64,000 bases of DNA, taken from Plasmodium malariae (Eukaryota > Apicomplexa > Aconoidasida > Haemosporida > Plasmodiidae). A program made the position numbers and the translations under genes. The stretch lies in the NCBI RefSeq assembly GCF_900090045.1, contig NC_041786.1, positions 2,226,501-2,290,500 on the forward strand. Reading direction: 5' to 3'. This document shows positions 1 through 10,604 of this stretch, piece by piece; within the stretch, counting starts at the first letter, position 1, and every line of letters begins with the position of its first letter. The notes beneath the pieces are model-generated. The model saw only the letters and a list, made by a program, of their open reading frames with translations. It ran no database searches and had not been told where the DNA came from.

Positions 1-151
1 AGCTGAATGTTACATAATAATAGGAGATAAAATAAACAAAAAGCATATTTTTAAGGTATTATAAAATGTATACATATACATATATATATAAACTTTTTAA
101 TTTTTTAAGCAGTTTTTAAAATTATTAAATCATGTATAATTATTTGCTTAC

Positions 152-223
152 CATTTGACCAATCGACCTGCGGCCTTTATTTTTTATTGTTGTTAACATA
201 GGGCAATATTTTGGACATTCCAT
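152..223 (-). CDS. First exon of an unidentified small gene running off the left edge (partial)
   Basis: The minus-strand frame starts at an ATG (223-221), has an in-frame stop 24 bases upstream, and runs 24 codons to a strong splice donor GTAAGC at 151-146. The exon is therefore in phase 0. The peptide begins MECPKYCPML and ends GRRSIGQM. It is Cys- and Lys/Arg-containing, not the Phe/Tyr/Ile-rich type typical of chance frames here. Base composition is clearly less AT-rich than the flanks. The rest of the gene would lie left of base 1, so the product cannot be named. The start sits about 380 bases from the RPC5 start on the other strand, so the two would share a divergent promoter region. 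Confidence 0.45.
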
Positions 224-606
224 GAAAAAGCAGTTTTGTTGTGGCTAACCAATGTTGATAAATCATTTATTTATGTATGTGAAAAATAGCGTAGTAATGA
301 GTCCTTTTTATTTGCGTAAACCCTTTAAAAGCATAGAGGTAAAAGCGCCAGCGTTTATTATAAATATATAATATATATACATATATACGTATACACTTAT
401 ATACATTTGTTATATACGTATGAACGATACCACAGGTATGATTGCACAGTTTTTTACAGCCCAATGATGGCAACTGTCGAGCATTTTTAAAGCGTAATAA
501 ATTGTACTATATCAGAAAGGACAGTTCATTTTATAAATAGGTGTACCGACGACACTCGTGTGCATATCAGGATAAAAAGTTTTGCCTTAAATTTATCACA
601 ATAAAG
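224..606. other. Putative divergent promoter region between the left-edge exon and RPC5
   Basis: AT-rich DNA with TATA-type and (TA)n runs around 360-400. A 68-residue minus-strand open frame at 267-473 is Tyr/Ile-rich and I see no family in it. No RNA gene was recognised. Confidence 0.4.
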
Positions 607-2814
607 ATGAATGAAGATTTGAAAGATCTGAGTAAATATGAATATAGGGAAGAGACGGATAGTAATTCAAGGACATCAAATTCGGATGAGGAAGAGATTG
701 AAGAAGAAATAGATATATATTTGAATAATGTAAATGAAAACAACCTGAACAACATATATACATACTTGATACAGTACCCGTTGAGGCCAAAATATAGGCC
801 TTACAATTTTACTAATAATATACAAAAAATATATAAATGTAAAAATTACAACAAATTAAGAAATATAAAAAATAATTTCAACACAAATGAAGAAACGTAC
901 ATATTTGAGTATAAGTTGCATGAACATATGAAAGAAGAAGATATTCATGAATCTAACACAACATATAAAGAGGAACAGAACGATAAAAGTATAAGTAGAT
1001 TAATTAGTACTAGTGTTTTATGTGAATATATTACAAACTGTGTGTGTATATTTAAGTACAATGATATAAAAAAAAAAAAAGAAATTTATATGATACCATT
1101 AAAACATATATATCAGTTTAAGCCATGTCATGATAATATAAAATTCGATATAAATTTTGAAGAAAAAATAAAAACTAGTGAATCGCTATCTGCAGATAAT
1201 TTAAAAGATAGTAATATAGATATAATAGAAAATAACAAGTATATAAATGATAACAATTTTACAAATTCAATGGATGATAGGTGGAGTAAAATTGTTAATA
1301 TATATGAACCCGATTCATATGAGGCAAATGAAATAGTATCTCTATTTACTAATTTGAATGAAACAAATTGCATGTTTGAATACCAAAGTAATGGGGATGA
1401 TACTGCAAAGAATACTTGTGTTAGTAGTAGTATTAGTAGCAGCAACGGTAGGAGGAAGGACGACATTAAAGAAATACGATTTAACAGTGATGCGTACTTA
1501 TACTTGAATCATATTTGTAAAAATGCCAAGGAAGATAACTATAACCATATACAAAATGACGAGAGCAGTAAAGAACGGAGAGCAAAAGAATGTAGTAAAT
1601 ATAACAACATATATAAACAAGAAGAGGATATATGTATGAATATAAATATGCTTTATTTTTTCTCCTTAAATTTAGACGAACAGATATTAAAAATATTGAG
1701 GATGAAAAATGTACAGAGTTTTAGTGAAATTCAAAAAATCATCAAAAAAAATGTAGATGATGAAAAGCTGATAAGTACTGTTAAAAAGTATTGTGTTAAT
1801 GTATTAGGATTATGGGTAATAAAATCGAAATATTTATATAAATTTTTAAAAGGTAAAGAAAAGAAGAGTGAAAATGAAAAGAAACTAGAAACTTTTTCTT
1901 ATGTCGATTATAAGATTCGAGTTCGTGATTTGTTGTTAGTAATTATATTTAAACAGGTGGAGCCTATATTGCTAAAATATGTGTACGAGAGAAGAGTAGA
2001 AAATAGATCGAAGAACATGCAGATCAAGTCTGACCATAGTTGCAGTAATAATAATAATAATAGTATAAGTAGTACTGTTGGTAGAATTGGCAGCAGCGCT
2101 GACAGTAGTGTTAGCGGCTCGTCGAAGAAGATTAATTCGTCGACGTCCATTATAATTGAAAATTTTGAAAAAGCAACAAACCTATCAAATAATATTTTAT
2201 TGGAAATGTTTTCCCCTCTATGTGAATATAAATATACGGGATATTTTTTCAAGCACAAAATGGATGAACATTTTTTGGCTAATAATATAAGTCTGTGTTT
2301 ATTTTATAATGAAAAGTGGAAAAAGAAAATGGTAAAAGTTGCTAAAATTATACAAACATATAAAAATAGTAAAATTATTATTAATGATTATAAATTAGAT
2401 ATAAGGACGTTAGAAAAAAATATCACTGATTTGTTACATAACAATTGTTTATCATTTGATGATTTATACAATAAAATAAAAAGAGAATTAAGAAATACAA
2501 ATTTGGATTTACAAATTTTTTTACAAGTTTTAAATAACATAGCAATTAATATTAATAATATATGGTTCCTACGAATAAATAATCAAAATGATTTCAATAA
2601 ATGTAGAAATGCAGTTATTAACATATATCAGAATAATCATAATTCTGTTTTAACAAAAAAGGACATAATTCATCATGTAGAAACGTATATAAAATCATCC
2701 CTAACCATTCCAGATATTTATTTTAGAAATATATTAAATGAATTATGTGTTCAAAAAAATGGAAAATATTTATTTAAAGGAAATGACCAATTGAAGTCTG
2801 AATATAGCGAGTAA
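607..2814 (+). CDS. DNA-directed RNA polymerase III subunit RPC5 (Sin/RPC37-like)
   Basis: Predicted subunit of RNA polymerase III, the nuclear enzyme that makes tRNAs and 5S rRNA. An acidic N-terminus leads to the Sin/RPC5 signature: an E-E-E-I-D-I-Y-L stretch followed by YLIQYPLRPKYRPYNF (about residues 36-75). In the family this strand pairs with RPC4 (RPC53) in the TFIIF-like heterodimer. The C-terminal third (about 540-735) looks like tandem winged helices, as in metazoan RPC5. The middle holds Asn/Ser-rich inserts. I chose the ATG at 607; the open frame extends upstream to 541 only through a GTG codon. The 735 residues are long for the family, mainly from inserts. A GTAACT donor-like site overlaps the stop codon, and a good acceptor (CATTTTCAG) sits near 2898. 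A short spliced C-terminal tail is therefore possible but not needed. Confidence 0.85.
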   Translation: MNEDLKDLSKYEYREETDSNSRTSNSDEEEIEEEIDIYLNNVNENNLNNIYTYLIQYPLRPKYRPYNFTNNIQKIYKCKNYNKLRNIKNNFNTNEETYIFEYKLHEHMKEEDIHESNTTYKEEQNDKSISRLISTSVLCEYITNCVCIFKYNDIKKKKEIYMIPLKHIYQFKPCHDNIKFDINFEEKIKTSESLSADNLKDSNIDIIENNKYINDNNFTNSMDDRWSKIVNIYEPDSYEANEIVSLFTNLNETNCMFEYQSNGDDTAKNTCVSSSISSSNGRRKDDIKEIRFNSDAYLYLNHICKNAKEDNYNHIQNDESSKERRAKECSKYNNIYKQEEDICMNINMLYFFSLNLDEQILKILRMKNVQSFSEIQKIIKKNVDDEKLISTVKKYCVNVLGLWVIKSKYLYKFLKGKEKKSENEKKLETFSYVDYKIRVRDLLLVIIFKQVEPILLKYVYERRVENRSKNMQIKSDHSCSNNNNNSISSTVGRIGSSADSSVSGSSKKINSSTSIIIENFEKATNLSNNILLEMFSPLCEYKYTGYFFKHKMDEHFLANNISLCLFYNEKWKKKMVKVAKIIQTYKNSKIIINDYKLDIRTLEKNITDLLHNNCLSFDDLYNKIKRELRNTNLDLQIFLQVLNNIAININNIWFLRINNQNDFNKCRNAVINIYQNNHNSVLTKKDIIHHVETYIKSSLTIPDIYFRNILNELCVQKNGKYLFKGNDQLKSEYSE

Positions 2815-4919
2815 CTTTTACTCATACACAAAATATGGTACCCATTTTGTTGTTTAATTTGCTTTTTATGAATTCAAAAGGATTCCCCATTTTCAGGATC
2901 TCCACTCCTGCAATTTTTGAGACTCAAGTATATATATATGCACTCTTTTAAACGGTGCATAATAAGAATGCTGAAAATGCCCCCATAATGTTACTTTTGC
3001 TTTTTGTATTTTTTTCTTTTTTTACTCGCGCTTTAAGTAACTGCTGCGTTTTAACGAATACATGTGTATGTGTATTATGTAGTATGCTTTATGCATCCAT
3101 ATGGCGTATTTTGAATTTATGTAGATATGTATATATACATATTTTTATTTTTTGTATTTACATCATTAACCCGTTAATATTTGCTCTTTGTGAGCACTTT
3201 TTTAATTTTTATTATGTCCAAACATAAATTTATTTATTTATTTTTTTTTTTTTTTACGCTGACAAGTAATGAAGTATATGATTTTTCTGTGCCTTCAACT
3301 CATAATTTTTTTTTAAAACATATCTACTGAAATTTACTCTATCAAATATCCCAGTGGGTGTTAATAAGCAACATTGTCCCATGTATACATCTTTTTTATT
3401 TCAGGTATTTTGAAAAAATTTTAGAACATTTTAAATATTTGTAAAATGATGTCACCATTTATTTAACAAATTCGTTATCTCTTTTTATAACTCTTTTAAA
3501 AAATTCAAAATTTGTATGCATAAATGGATAACAAGCCTACGTATAAATAATACCTACACATACCCACTTACACCTACATTAATATGCCATCTTGTAATAA
3601 CGTGTAATACGCATTTATAGAACAGTTTAGTAATGGTATCACTCCTTTCCAACATAGTGCTATATACAGTGGTTAAATGAAAAAAATGTACGTACGTATA
3701 CATGTGTGTACAAATATGCTAATATATGTATGCGGATGTGCATATTTGTTTTTCATTAAAACAGCTTATCGCCTTTTTTATATTTTTCCTTTATATGCAT
3801 TTTTAAAATACGAACTTTTAACTAAATGAAAAACGGTATTACAATAATATTAATAATAATTATAATAATAATAGTAGTAGTAATAAAAGTAATTACCACT
3901 TAGCATTTTGAATGGTGCTATGAAATTAAATAGCATTTTTTATTAATAAGCAATTTTTCATAATTATAGCGCAGTGCTTCAGAATATACAATATCATTAT
4001 GGTCAGTTCATTTTTTTGAATTTGATGTGAATGCATAATAATATGTTCTCAACTTTCATTACATTTTATGCTTTAAACACAATATATATATATATATATA
4101 TTTTTATGTACAAAATATATCAATTAAAAAGTTTTTTCTTATTTTTTTCTTATTTTTTTCTTATTTTTTTTTTATTTTTTTCTTGTTTTTTTCTTGTTTT
4201 TTTTTTTTTTTTTTCATATATATACTTTATATCATCTAAGTATCAATGTCTTATGTGAATTAAAAAATTTTTTTTTTTTCTGTATATAGTCTTACTTCAA
4301 ATTTTGCACTTTCCCAGTCATATATACATAAGAGTTTACTCGTGGGTATCGGTTATTTTCTCTTTAAATATATACTAGTGTATTTTTTAACTGAATACAA
4401 ATAGTTTAAGAATTTTTAAAACAATGTTACACTTTTTAAAATTATATCAGTTTTTAATATCCTTTTGAAGTTCCTACAATACATCTCCATTTTTCTGTAT
4501 AAACCTGAGTATACAAATATTGTTCAGAGTTAGGTACATACACATGCAGCAAGATACGGATATATATATATATATGTGGGTGTGTAAATATTACGTACAT
4601 ACGAATGTGAATAAATCAATATGAATATTAACAGGTATTACTATATGTATAATATCGAATTGCCTTTATTTTAAAGAATAAGGAAATTTTTTTTTGCAAT
4701 TTCCCCCTCGTTATTTTGATCCTTTTCTAGACATCCTTTCATTACTTTATTGCCACGTTTTGGTTCCCTTTTTGCCGTGTTTCCCTTATTTTTGCTACAT
4801 TTTTGCCACATTTTCGTCACCTTTTTGCCTTATTTTTGGCTCGTATTTTTTGAACCCCCTTTTTAGCACCTTCATTTTTTTTACGGATACATATACACAC
4901 TGATAAGTGAAGAGTTAAG
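2815..4919. other. Intergenic region between RPC5 and EXO5
   Basis: Mostly low-complexity AT-rich DNA, with (TTA)n near 3850-3890, T-rich blocks near 4130-4215, and (TA)n near 4085 and 4560. A pyrimidine-rich tract at about 4684-4880 repeats short TTTTTGCC/TTTTCGTC-like words just before the EXO5 start and is probably promoter or 5' UTR. One small minus-strand frame (3254-3382) is listed separately. A minus-strand ATG frame near 3650 ends at GTAAGT and could be a first exon, but I could not join it to anything. Confidence 0.4.
3254..3382 (-). CDS. Candidate 42-residue protein with an MGQCC N-terminus
   Basis: Small frame with its own ATG (3382-3380) and an in-frame upstream stop. It reads MGQCCLLTPTGIFDRVNFSR and continues to a Lys/His-containing end. 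The composition is protein-like and richer in G/C than the surroundings. Gly2 followed by two Cys is the pattern of N-myristoylated, dually palmitoylated peripheral membrane proteins, so membrane attachment is possible if it is translated. I recognise no family. At this base composition a frame of this length can arise by chance, so confidence is low. It could also be the last exon of a longer gene. Confidence 0.3.
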   Translation of the reverse strand: MGQCCLLTPTGIFDRVNFSRYVLKKNYELKAQKNHILHYLSA

Positions 4920-5981
4920 ATGCTGACAACGTACAATATAATTTGGAAAAAAGAGGATGAGGAAAAATTAAAAAATGAGAAAAGAGAAAAGAATGTAGAG
5001 GATAGCGAAATAAATGAAAAGAAAGATAGATCCTCTTCCATAGCTGATTTTGAAGAACTAATAAATGATGTAGAGGATTTGTTAGAAGAGCAACAAATAA
5101 ATGAAACTGAAAAATTATACAAAGAGTCTAAATCTCCTAATGAAAAATTTAATAAAAAAAATAAATTAAGTATAACTGATTTATCAGCTCAATTATGGTG
5201 TGAACAACAATTAGAATTAGTTTTAACCACAGGAAAAAAAAGAGAAACCGAAGCAATGAGATTAGGTATAGAAAGACATGAAGTTTTAGAAAAAGCAGAT
5301 CATCAAATTATTGATGTAGAAGTAAATACAAGAGAAGAATCATTAGGTTATCGTTTACTAAATACTATTACACTTTTAGGGCAATTATATGAGTTTAAGA
5401 AAGCAAGAGAAGTATGGGTTTTTGGAATAATTAGAAATTACGTACTTAGGGGAGTAATTGATGAACTTAGAATTGAATATGACAATGTTTCGAAAAGAGA
5501 ATATTTAATAATATCTGATACTAAAACAAGAAAAGAAAAAAAAGAACCAAGTTTGGCTCAAAAAAGAACATCAGCTATACAAGTACAAACATACTGCTTA
5601 TTATTACACCATTTAAAAAATGGAAAAGCTGATTTTCAAAAGTTATTTGAAATATATGAATGTAACCCTTACTATGAATTTACTGCTATTGATTTAGTTA
5701 AATACAAAAATTTAGACAATTTATCCAAAGAAGTAAATAGCTTATTCATTAAATTACCAAGAATTAAAGAAGAAATGGAAATTGTTTATGAGCATCAAGG
5801 TATAGAATTCGCTAGAAATCTTATCCCTTATTTTTACCAATCCACATTATATACTATTAACTTTTTGTTGGACTACTGGGATGGTAAAAGATCTAGTGAT
5901 GTTGTTGAAAATTCGGATAAATGGAAATGCAAATTTTGTGATTTTGTCAAAAATTGCGTTAGGTGTCCCCTAGATGTGTGA
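4920..5981 (+). CDS. Exonuclease V (EXO5/DEM1 family), Fe-S single-strand DNA exonuclease
   Basis: Predicted single-strand DNA exonuclease of the PD-(D/E)XK fold with a 4Fe-4S cluster, acting in DNA repair or mitochondrial DNA maintenance in the family. The nuclease core is visible: His120 in IERHEVLE, Asp181 in RGVIDEL, Asp200 and Lys202 in LIISDTKTR, then Gln221/Gln223 and Tyr225 in AIQVQTYCLL. Cluster ligands match the family layout: Cys94 in LWCEQQ before the core, then Cys337, Cys340 and Cys346 near the C-terminus (KCKFCDFVKNC). The first 80 residues are a charged, low-complexity extension with no clear mitochondrial presequence. The 353 residues are about normal for the family. The ATG at 4920 follows a pyrimidine-rich leader. 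The gene is tail to tail with the Pcf11-like gene. Confidence 0.85.
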   Translation: MLTTYNIIWKKEDEEKLKNEKREKNVEDSEINEKKDRSSSIADFEELINDVEDLLEEQQINETEKLYKESKSPNEKFNKKNKLSITDLSAQLWCEQQLELVLTTGKKRETEAMRLGIERHEVLEKADHQIIDVEVNTREESLGYRLLNTITLLGQLYEFKKAREVWVFGIIRNYVLRGVIDELRIEYDNVSKREYLIISDTKTRKEKKEPSLAQKRTSAIQVQTYCLLLHHLKNGKADFQKLFEIYECNPYYEFTAIDLVKYKNLDNLSKEVNSLFIKLPRIKEEMEIVYEHQGIEFARNLIPYFYQSTLYTINFLLDYWDGKRSSDVVENSDKWKCKFCDFVKNCVRCPLDV

Positions 5982-6203
5982 ATCATGCGAAGCAATAGAG
6001 CTTGAAAATGTGCAGCGGAAAGATGGGCAAAAAAAATAAATCACAAACTTAGCTATTTCACTCTGTTTTCATATATTTTAAGTATACATTTTCCTTTTAA
6101 TTTTTTTTTCTATTTTTTGCGAACATTTTTTCCCAAAAGTTTATGCCACTTTTGATACATTTGATCAGTATGTCTGTATGCCCATGCAGAGCAAACATAC
6201 GTA

Positions 6204-6242
<39 letters not shown>

Positions 6243-6692
6243 GTTAAAGCTGTAAAAATGTTTATTTATGTTTAACCTGTTTTTGTTTTACTTACGATTA
6301 AAAATTTTTAATTCTTTTTTTTTTTTTTTTCAAAGCTTAAACAATACTAAAAAAAGAGTAATTTCTACATTGATGCAAACACTGTAACCACTTCATTTAT
6401 TTTTTCTAATTTTCAAGCAAATTACGAAAAAAAGTGATATACAAAAAAAAAAAAAATTAGAGAAAGAGGAAAATATACAAAACTTATAGCAAAGTTGGCA
6501 TTAACTATGCACATACGAGGGTATATTTAAACAAAAAGCTAAAACGTGCCAACAACAAAAAAAAAATAGACAAATAAAAACAGCAAAAAAAAGTCTTTTA
6601 CTAACAGAGCTTGGAACAAACGAATTAACACCAAAAAAACTATATTAACCAAAACGGAAGCAGTTAGGCACACACACATACATTAGCATAAA
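5982..6692. other. Convergent 3' region between EXO5 and the Pcf11-like gene
   Basis: AT-rich DNA with an (AT)n microsatellite at about 6206-6240 and several A or T homopolymers. It should hold both 3' UTRs. No further gene seen. Confidence 0.5.
6206..6240. repeat. (AT)n microsatellite
   Basis: An uninterrupted run of alternating A and T in the convergent intergenic region. Confidence 0.8.
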
Positions 6693-9600
6693 TTAAAAAT
6701 GTTTTCTCCTTTTCGGCCTCTGTTTAGGGATAAACTTTTTAAGTTCATTAGTAGGGGTTCCTTTCTGTTGATCATTCATAAGCTTACAAATATGCTGGTA
6801 TGCATTAAAAAACGATTTAATGGATAATATAATTATTTGATTCAAAATTTTGTCATCTAACTTTCTTAAAAAATAATACGGAAAGATGTAATATTCAATA
6901 TAATTTTTAAAACAATCATTGTGAAAATAAGTAAAGTTTGTATTCGTATAATTTTTTGAAGGGAAGTACATATTATTATGATTTTCCTTTTTTTTATTAT
7001 CATCGTCTATATAGCATTTTATAATTTCGTTAAATGTGTTTTTTTCTCTTTTTGTCTTTTTATAAATATCTTCTAATATAGAGTTTGTAACTTCGTAACT
7101 AACCTTTTCAAAGTTCTCTATAAATTTATCTACTTCTTCATTTACGTACTCTTTGTTAATATGGGGGTTTCCTTGGTTATTATTTATTTTATAGTTGTCA
7201 CTATTGCTTTTTTGAATATTATGTAAAACACTTAGAGTTTCATAAGGAATGCAAAATTTTTTAAATAAATTATAATAATAGGAAATAGAATCGTCTTTTC
7301 TTTTGCTATTTTTCGTATATTTCATATATTTCGCATATTTCTCATTTTTTGCATTTTTCGCACTGTTTATATGTTTTGCATTTTTTGTTTGGTGATAGTT
7401 CCTATAATTCACTGCTGGTTCTATAATTGTTCTTCTGAGAAGACAGTTTTCATCAATTAACATTTTTACACTATCAAAAATGTCATATATATCTATCGAA
7501 TCAATGTGTAATAAATCATCATTTTTGTTAATCCCACACGATATTGTATGAGAACTTCCTTTTTTTTCGATTTTTTTTTTCATATTTGCATTTTCTTTAT
7601 GTTTATTTTCTATAATTTTTAAAAAGTGTTGTGCCTCATTAATGTTCTTATCTAATATATCACAACTTATTTCATTATATAAATCTTTTTCACTTCCTTG
7701 GTCTATTCTTTTTGCACTTTTATTTAAATTATAGTTTCCTTCTTCATCCTCTTCAAAAAAAAAATTATTTAAATTTACTGAAATAACATCAATATAATAA
7801 AAATCATTATATTCATAGGAGTAATCGAAAGCAAATTTTTCTTTACACAAAAAACAGTAATTTAAGTGATAACTATTTATGTCAAATATAGGGACCTTTA
7901 TAGGATAGTTACTATATATATAATTAAATAATCTGCTTTGAATTTCACTAAAATCTGTATTGTTTTTTAAATTGTTACTATTATATATTGTAAAATAACT
8001 CTTTCTTAAATAAAAGAGAAGAATATCTTTAAACACTTCTGTTTGTAAAAAATATTTCTCCTTAAAAATATTAATGAATGAACTAAATATCATATAATCA
8101 TCTTCATTCGAATTCGGATTATGCTGTTCTTCTCCCAAACATTTCTTTTCTTTCTCATTTTCGATAAATACTGAACCTTTACTCATTACGTTTTGATAAG
8201 TCGTACTAAAAGATTCATTTATGCCTTCCTTTGATTTGTCATCTAGTTCTACCTTTATTTTTTTGCTATTAGTATAGTTGGTAAAGGGGTTATGAAAATG
8301 TTCGTCCCTTTTCAACTTTTCCCCATACGGATTATCATTCGATCCATGTTCCGCGTTGTCAAGTAGATCGTAATTTTTTTTTTTTTTGCAAGTTGAAAAA
8401 AAAATATTAATGGGGAACAAATTTCTACTAATATAAAAATCATTGTTCGTACATAAAGTCCATAAATTATTTTTCACATCTAATTTATCTTCTTTCAAAT
8501 CATCCATATTATATTTGTTCATATAAGCACTAGTGATATTTTTACCTATTAACAAATTATTATATATCTTATCATTGCTTACATGTTGATACATTTCCGT
8601 AATTCTTTTGACAAAAAAATTCTGAATACTTCTTTGAGGAACCCATGAAGGAAATTCATAGGTCGTAATATCTCGAATTTCCAAACATTTCATAATATTT
8701 TTATACATAGATTCTCCATCAATATATTTTATAAGTACATTATTGTCCTCAGTTACAGTGTAGTAGTTTGACAAATAAACATCATATGTATTTTGGTTTT
8801 CACATATAAAATCAAAAAAATTCATTTCATTACTATTTTCTCCCAACTCCTTTATGTCATTACTTTCTATATAATTCCTTCTATCTTTTTCTTTCCCACT
8901 TTTTCCTGTTTCATTTTGTTTGGCATAAAAAAAGTTATCCATATCGTTAGACCCTTTCGTAAAATTAAACAACATTTGGACATTATTTTCTTCTAATAAA
9001 CATATGTTATTTCCGACATTATGTGGGTAGTCTTTCATTATATAATAAGCAAGAGTTCTTTCCTTATCTGTTTTCTTATTCTTGCAAATAATTTCCATAT
9101 TATCATTTAACCCTTCGTTCATACGTCCCTTCCTGGGGAACGAACACTGATGAGAATTATTCAAACCATCTAATTCGTTGTTTACATTTATCATATCACT
9201 ACTATTCACATTACTTTTCAAAAATGATGAATTTTTTAAATTGTCATAATTATTGTTAAGATAAATAGTTTTCTTATTAAAATCAAACGCGCTGTGAAAA
9301 TTGAAGGAATTACTATTTTTTGTAACAACATTATCATATAAGTCCTCAAAAAAAGAATAATCTTTACATATAAAAAACTCAATAGATATATTCATATGAT
9401 CTAAAAAAATAAATTTTTTTTTACTTTTAATTATACTTGATATTTCTGAACTGTTCATGTAATTCCTGTTTTTCTTGTAATGAATTTCCAAATGATTTAA
9501 TTTTTCCAAACTTGAACAAAATCTTATTCCACATGTAAAACATTGAAAACATCTTTCTTTGTAATAATATCTGTATATATCTTTTAAGGAAAACGCATTA

Positions 9601-10433
9601 ATTTGAAATTCATCAATATTTGCAATAATTTCTAAATTCCTTTCTTCCTTTTCATTTTCCTTCTGTTCATTTTGTAATTCAGAGACAAAGGAAAGCAATA
9701 ATAAAACATCATACATAGACAAATCATCAATATATAGTAATTGATTTGATACACTATTTAAAAATCGTTTTCCTACAGATGTACTTTTATCTCCCTTCAA
9801 TTGCATTAGAAGTATATCATCGTTATTATTAGTATTTTTTTTTGCAGTACTTACCATATTCGAGCTCTTCAAGATGCTTCGTAAGATGAGCTTTTCTTCT
9901 TTCCCTTTTTGGAGACCCTCGTTTGATGTATTCTCCTTTTTCTTCTTCTTCCGTATCAGCGCTTTACTATTATAATTACTTACGTAACTGCTAAAGCAGC
10001 TTTTATCATAACTAATCATATTATTAAAACATTCTGTTGATGGATCAAAGAAAATACTCTTGTCAATAATGTCATCATTACATTCAATGCTACAAAATTT
10101 TCTGTTCACGGATAAAATATCATAACTATTACTTAAATTATCACTAAAAAGAAAATTATATATATTCTTCAATTCTTGTATTTCTTCAATATATTTTTCC
10201 ATATCTTTAAAATGATCAATGCATATATCATTTTCTTTTAACTTTTTTTTTTTTAAGGTCTCAAAGTTTTCAAATACAGACACTTTCGCTTTCTTATTTA
10301 CATGTCCATCATCATCATTATTGATATTATCTTCTTCTAGTATGCTTCTCTTTTGCGCATTGAAGAAACTACTATAGGGTGTATTATATATGCCATTCCT
10401 AGCACTGTATTTATTTAATATGTCTTCATTCAT
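6693..10433 (-). CDS. Pcf11-like zinc-finger protein (putative cleavage/polyadenylation factor)
   Basis: A 1246-residue protein, rich in Asn/Lys/Asp inserts. Two zinc-binding modules match the C-terminal half of Pcf11, the cleavage factor that links 3'-end formation to polymerase II termination. The first (about residues 295-330) reads CFTCGIRF, a spacer, then LNHLEIHYKKNR. That is the C-x2-C...HL-x2-H-x3-NR pattern of the first Pcf11 finger. The second starts with CFLCKEKF (about 859), followed by acidic and aromatic residues, as in the second Pcf11 finger. It would be completed by FHNDCF near 1172, after an insert of roughly 300 residues. A basic nuclear-type signal (NKKAKV) lies near the N-terminus and a basic tail (RPKRRKHF) ends the protein. 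I do not see an N-terminal CTD-interacting domain. The alternative is an unrelated C2H2-type protein. Confidence 0.5.
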   Translation of the reverse strand: MNEDILNKYSARNGIYNTPYSSFFNAQKRSILEEDNINNDDDGHVNKKAKVSVFENFETLKKKKLKENDICIDHFKDMEKYIEEIQELKNIYNFLFSDNLSNSYDILSVNRKFCSIECNDDIIDKSIFFDPSTECFNNMISYDKSCFSSYVSNYNSKALIRKKKKKENTSNEGLQKGKEEKLILRSILKSSNMVSTAKKNTNNNDDILLMQLKGDKSTSVGKRFLNSVSNQLLYIDDLSMYDVLLLLSFVSELQNEQKENEKEERNLEIIANIDEFQINAFSLKDIYRYYYKERCFQCFTCGIRFCSSLEKLNHLEIHYKKNRNYMNSSEISSIIKSKKKFIFLDHMNISIEFFICKDYSFFEDLYDNVVTKNSNSFNFHSAFDFNKKTIYLNNNYDNLKNSSFLKSNVNSSDMINVNNELDGLNNSHQCSFPRKGRMNEGLNDNMEIICKNKKTDKERTLAYYIMKDYPHNVGNNICLLEENNVQMLFNFTKGSNDMDNFFYAKQNETGKSGKEKDRRNYIESNDIKELGENSNEMNFFDFICENQNTYDVYLSNYYTVTEDNNVLIKYIDGESMYKNIMKCLEIRDITTYEFPSWVPQRSIQNFFVKRITEMYQHVSNDKIYNNLLIGKNITSAYMNKYNMDDLKEDKLDVKNNLWTLCTNNDFYISRNLFPINIFFSTCKKKKNYDLLDNAEHGSNDNPYGEKLKRDEHFHNPFTNYTNSKKIKVELDDKSKEGINESFSTTYQNVMSKGSVFIENEKEKKCLGEEQHNPNSNEDDYMIFSSFINIFKEKYFLQTEVFKDILLFYLRKSYFTIYNSNNLKNNTDFSEIQSRLFNYIYSNYPIKVPIFDINSYHLNYCFLCKEKFAFDYSYEYNDFYYIDVISVNLNNFFFEEDEEGNYNLNKSAKRIDQGSEKDLYNEISCDILDKNINEAQHFLKIIENKHKENANMKKKIEKKGSSHTISCGINKNDDLLHIDSIDIYDIFDSVKMLIDENCLLRRTIIEPAVNYRNYHQTKNAKHINSAKNAKNEKYAKYMKYTKNSKRKDDSISYYYNLFKKFCIPYETLSVLHNIQKSNSDNYKINNNQGNPHINKEYVNEEVDKFIENFEKVSYEVTNSILEDIYKKTKREKNTFNEIIKCYIDDDNKKKENHNNMYFPSKNYTNTNFTYFHNDCFKNYIEYYIFPYYFLRKLDDKILNQIIILSIKSFFNAYQHICKLMNDQQKGTPTNELKKFIPKQRPKRRKHF

Positions 10434-10554
10434 TTTGTCAGCTGGATACGAAAAAATGGTACTTTATATAAGATAGAAGAGTGTAAAAACATGAGATATA
10501 TATGCAAAAGAACATGTATATATAAAAAATGTGCCATACCTCTTTTATGTTCGA

Positions 10555-10604
<50 letters not shown>

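Noticed and set aside
2955..3227. 90-residue hydrophobic plus-strand frame after RPC5
   Set aside because: It has no ATG at the start, is Phe/Cys/Tyr-rich from T-rich DNA, and shows no coding character.
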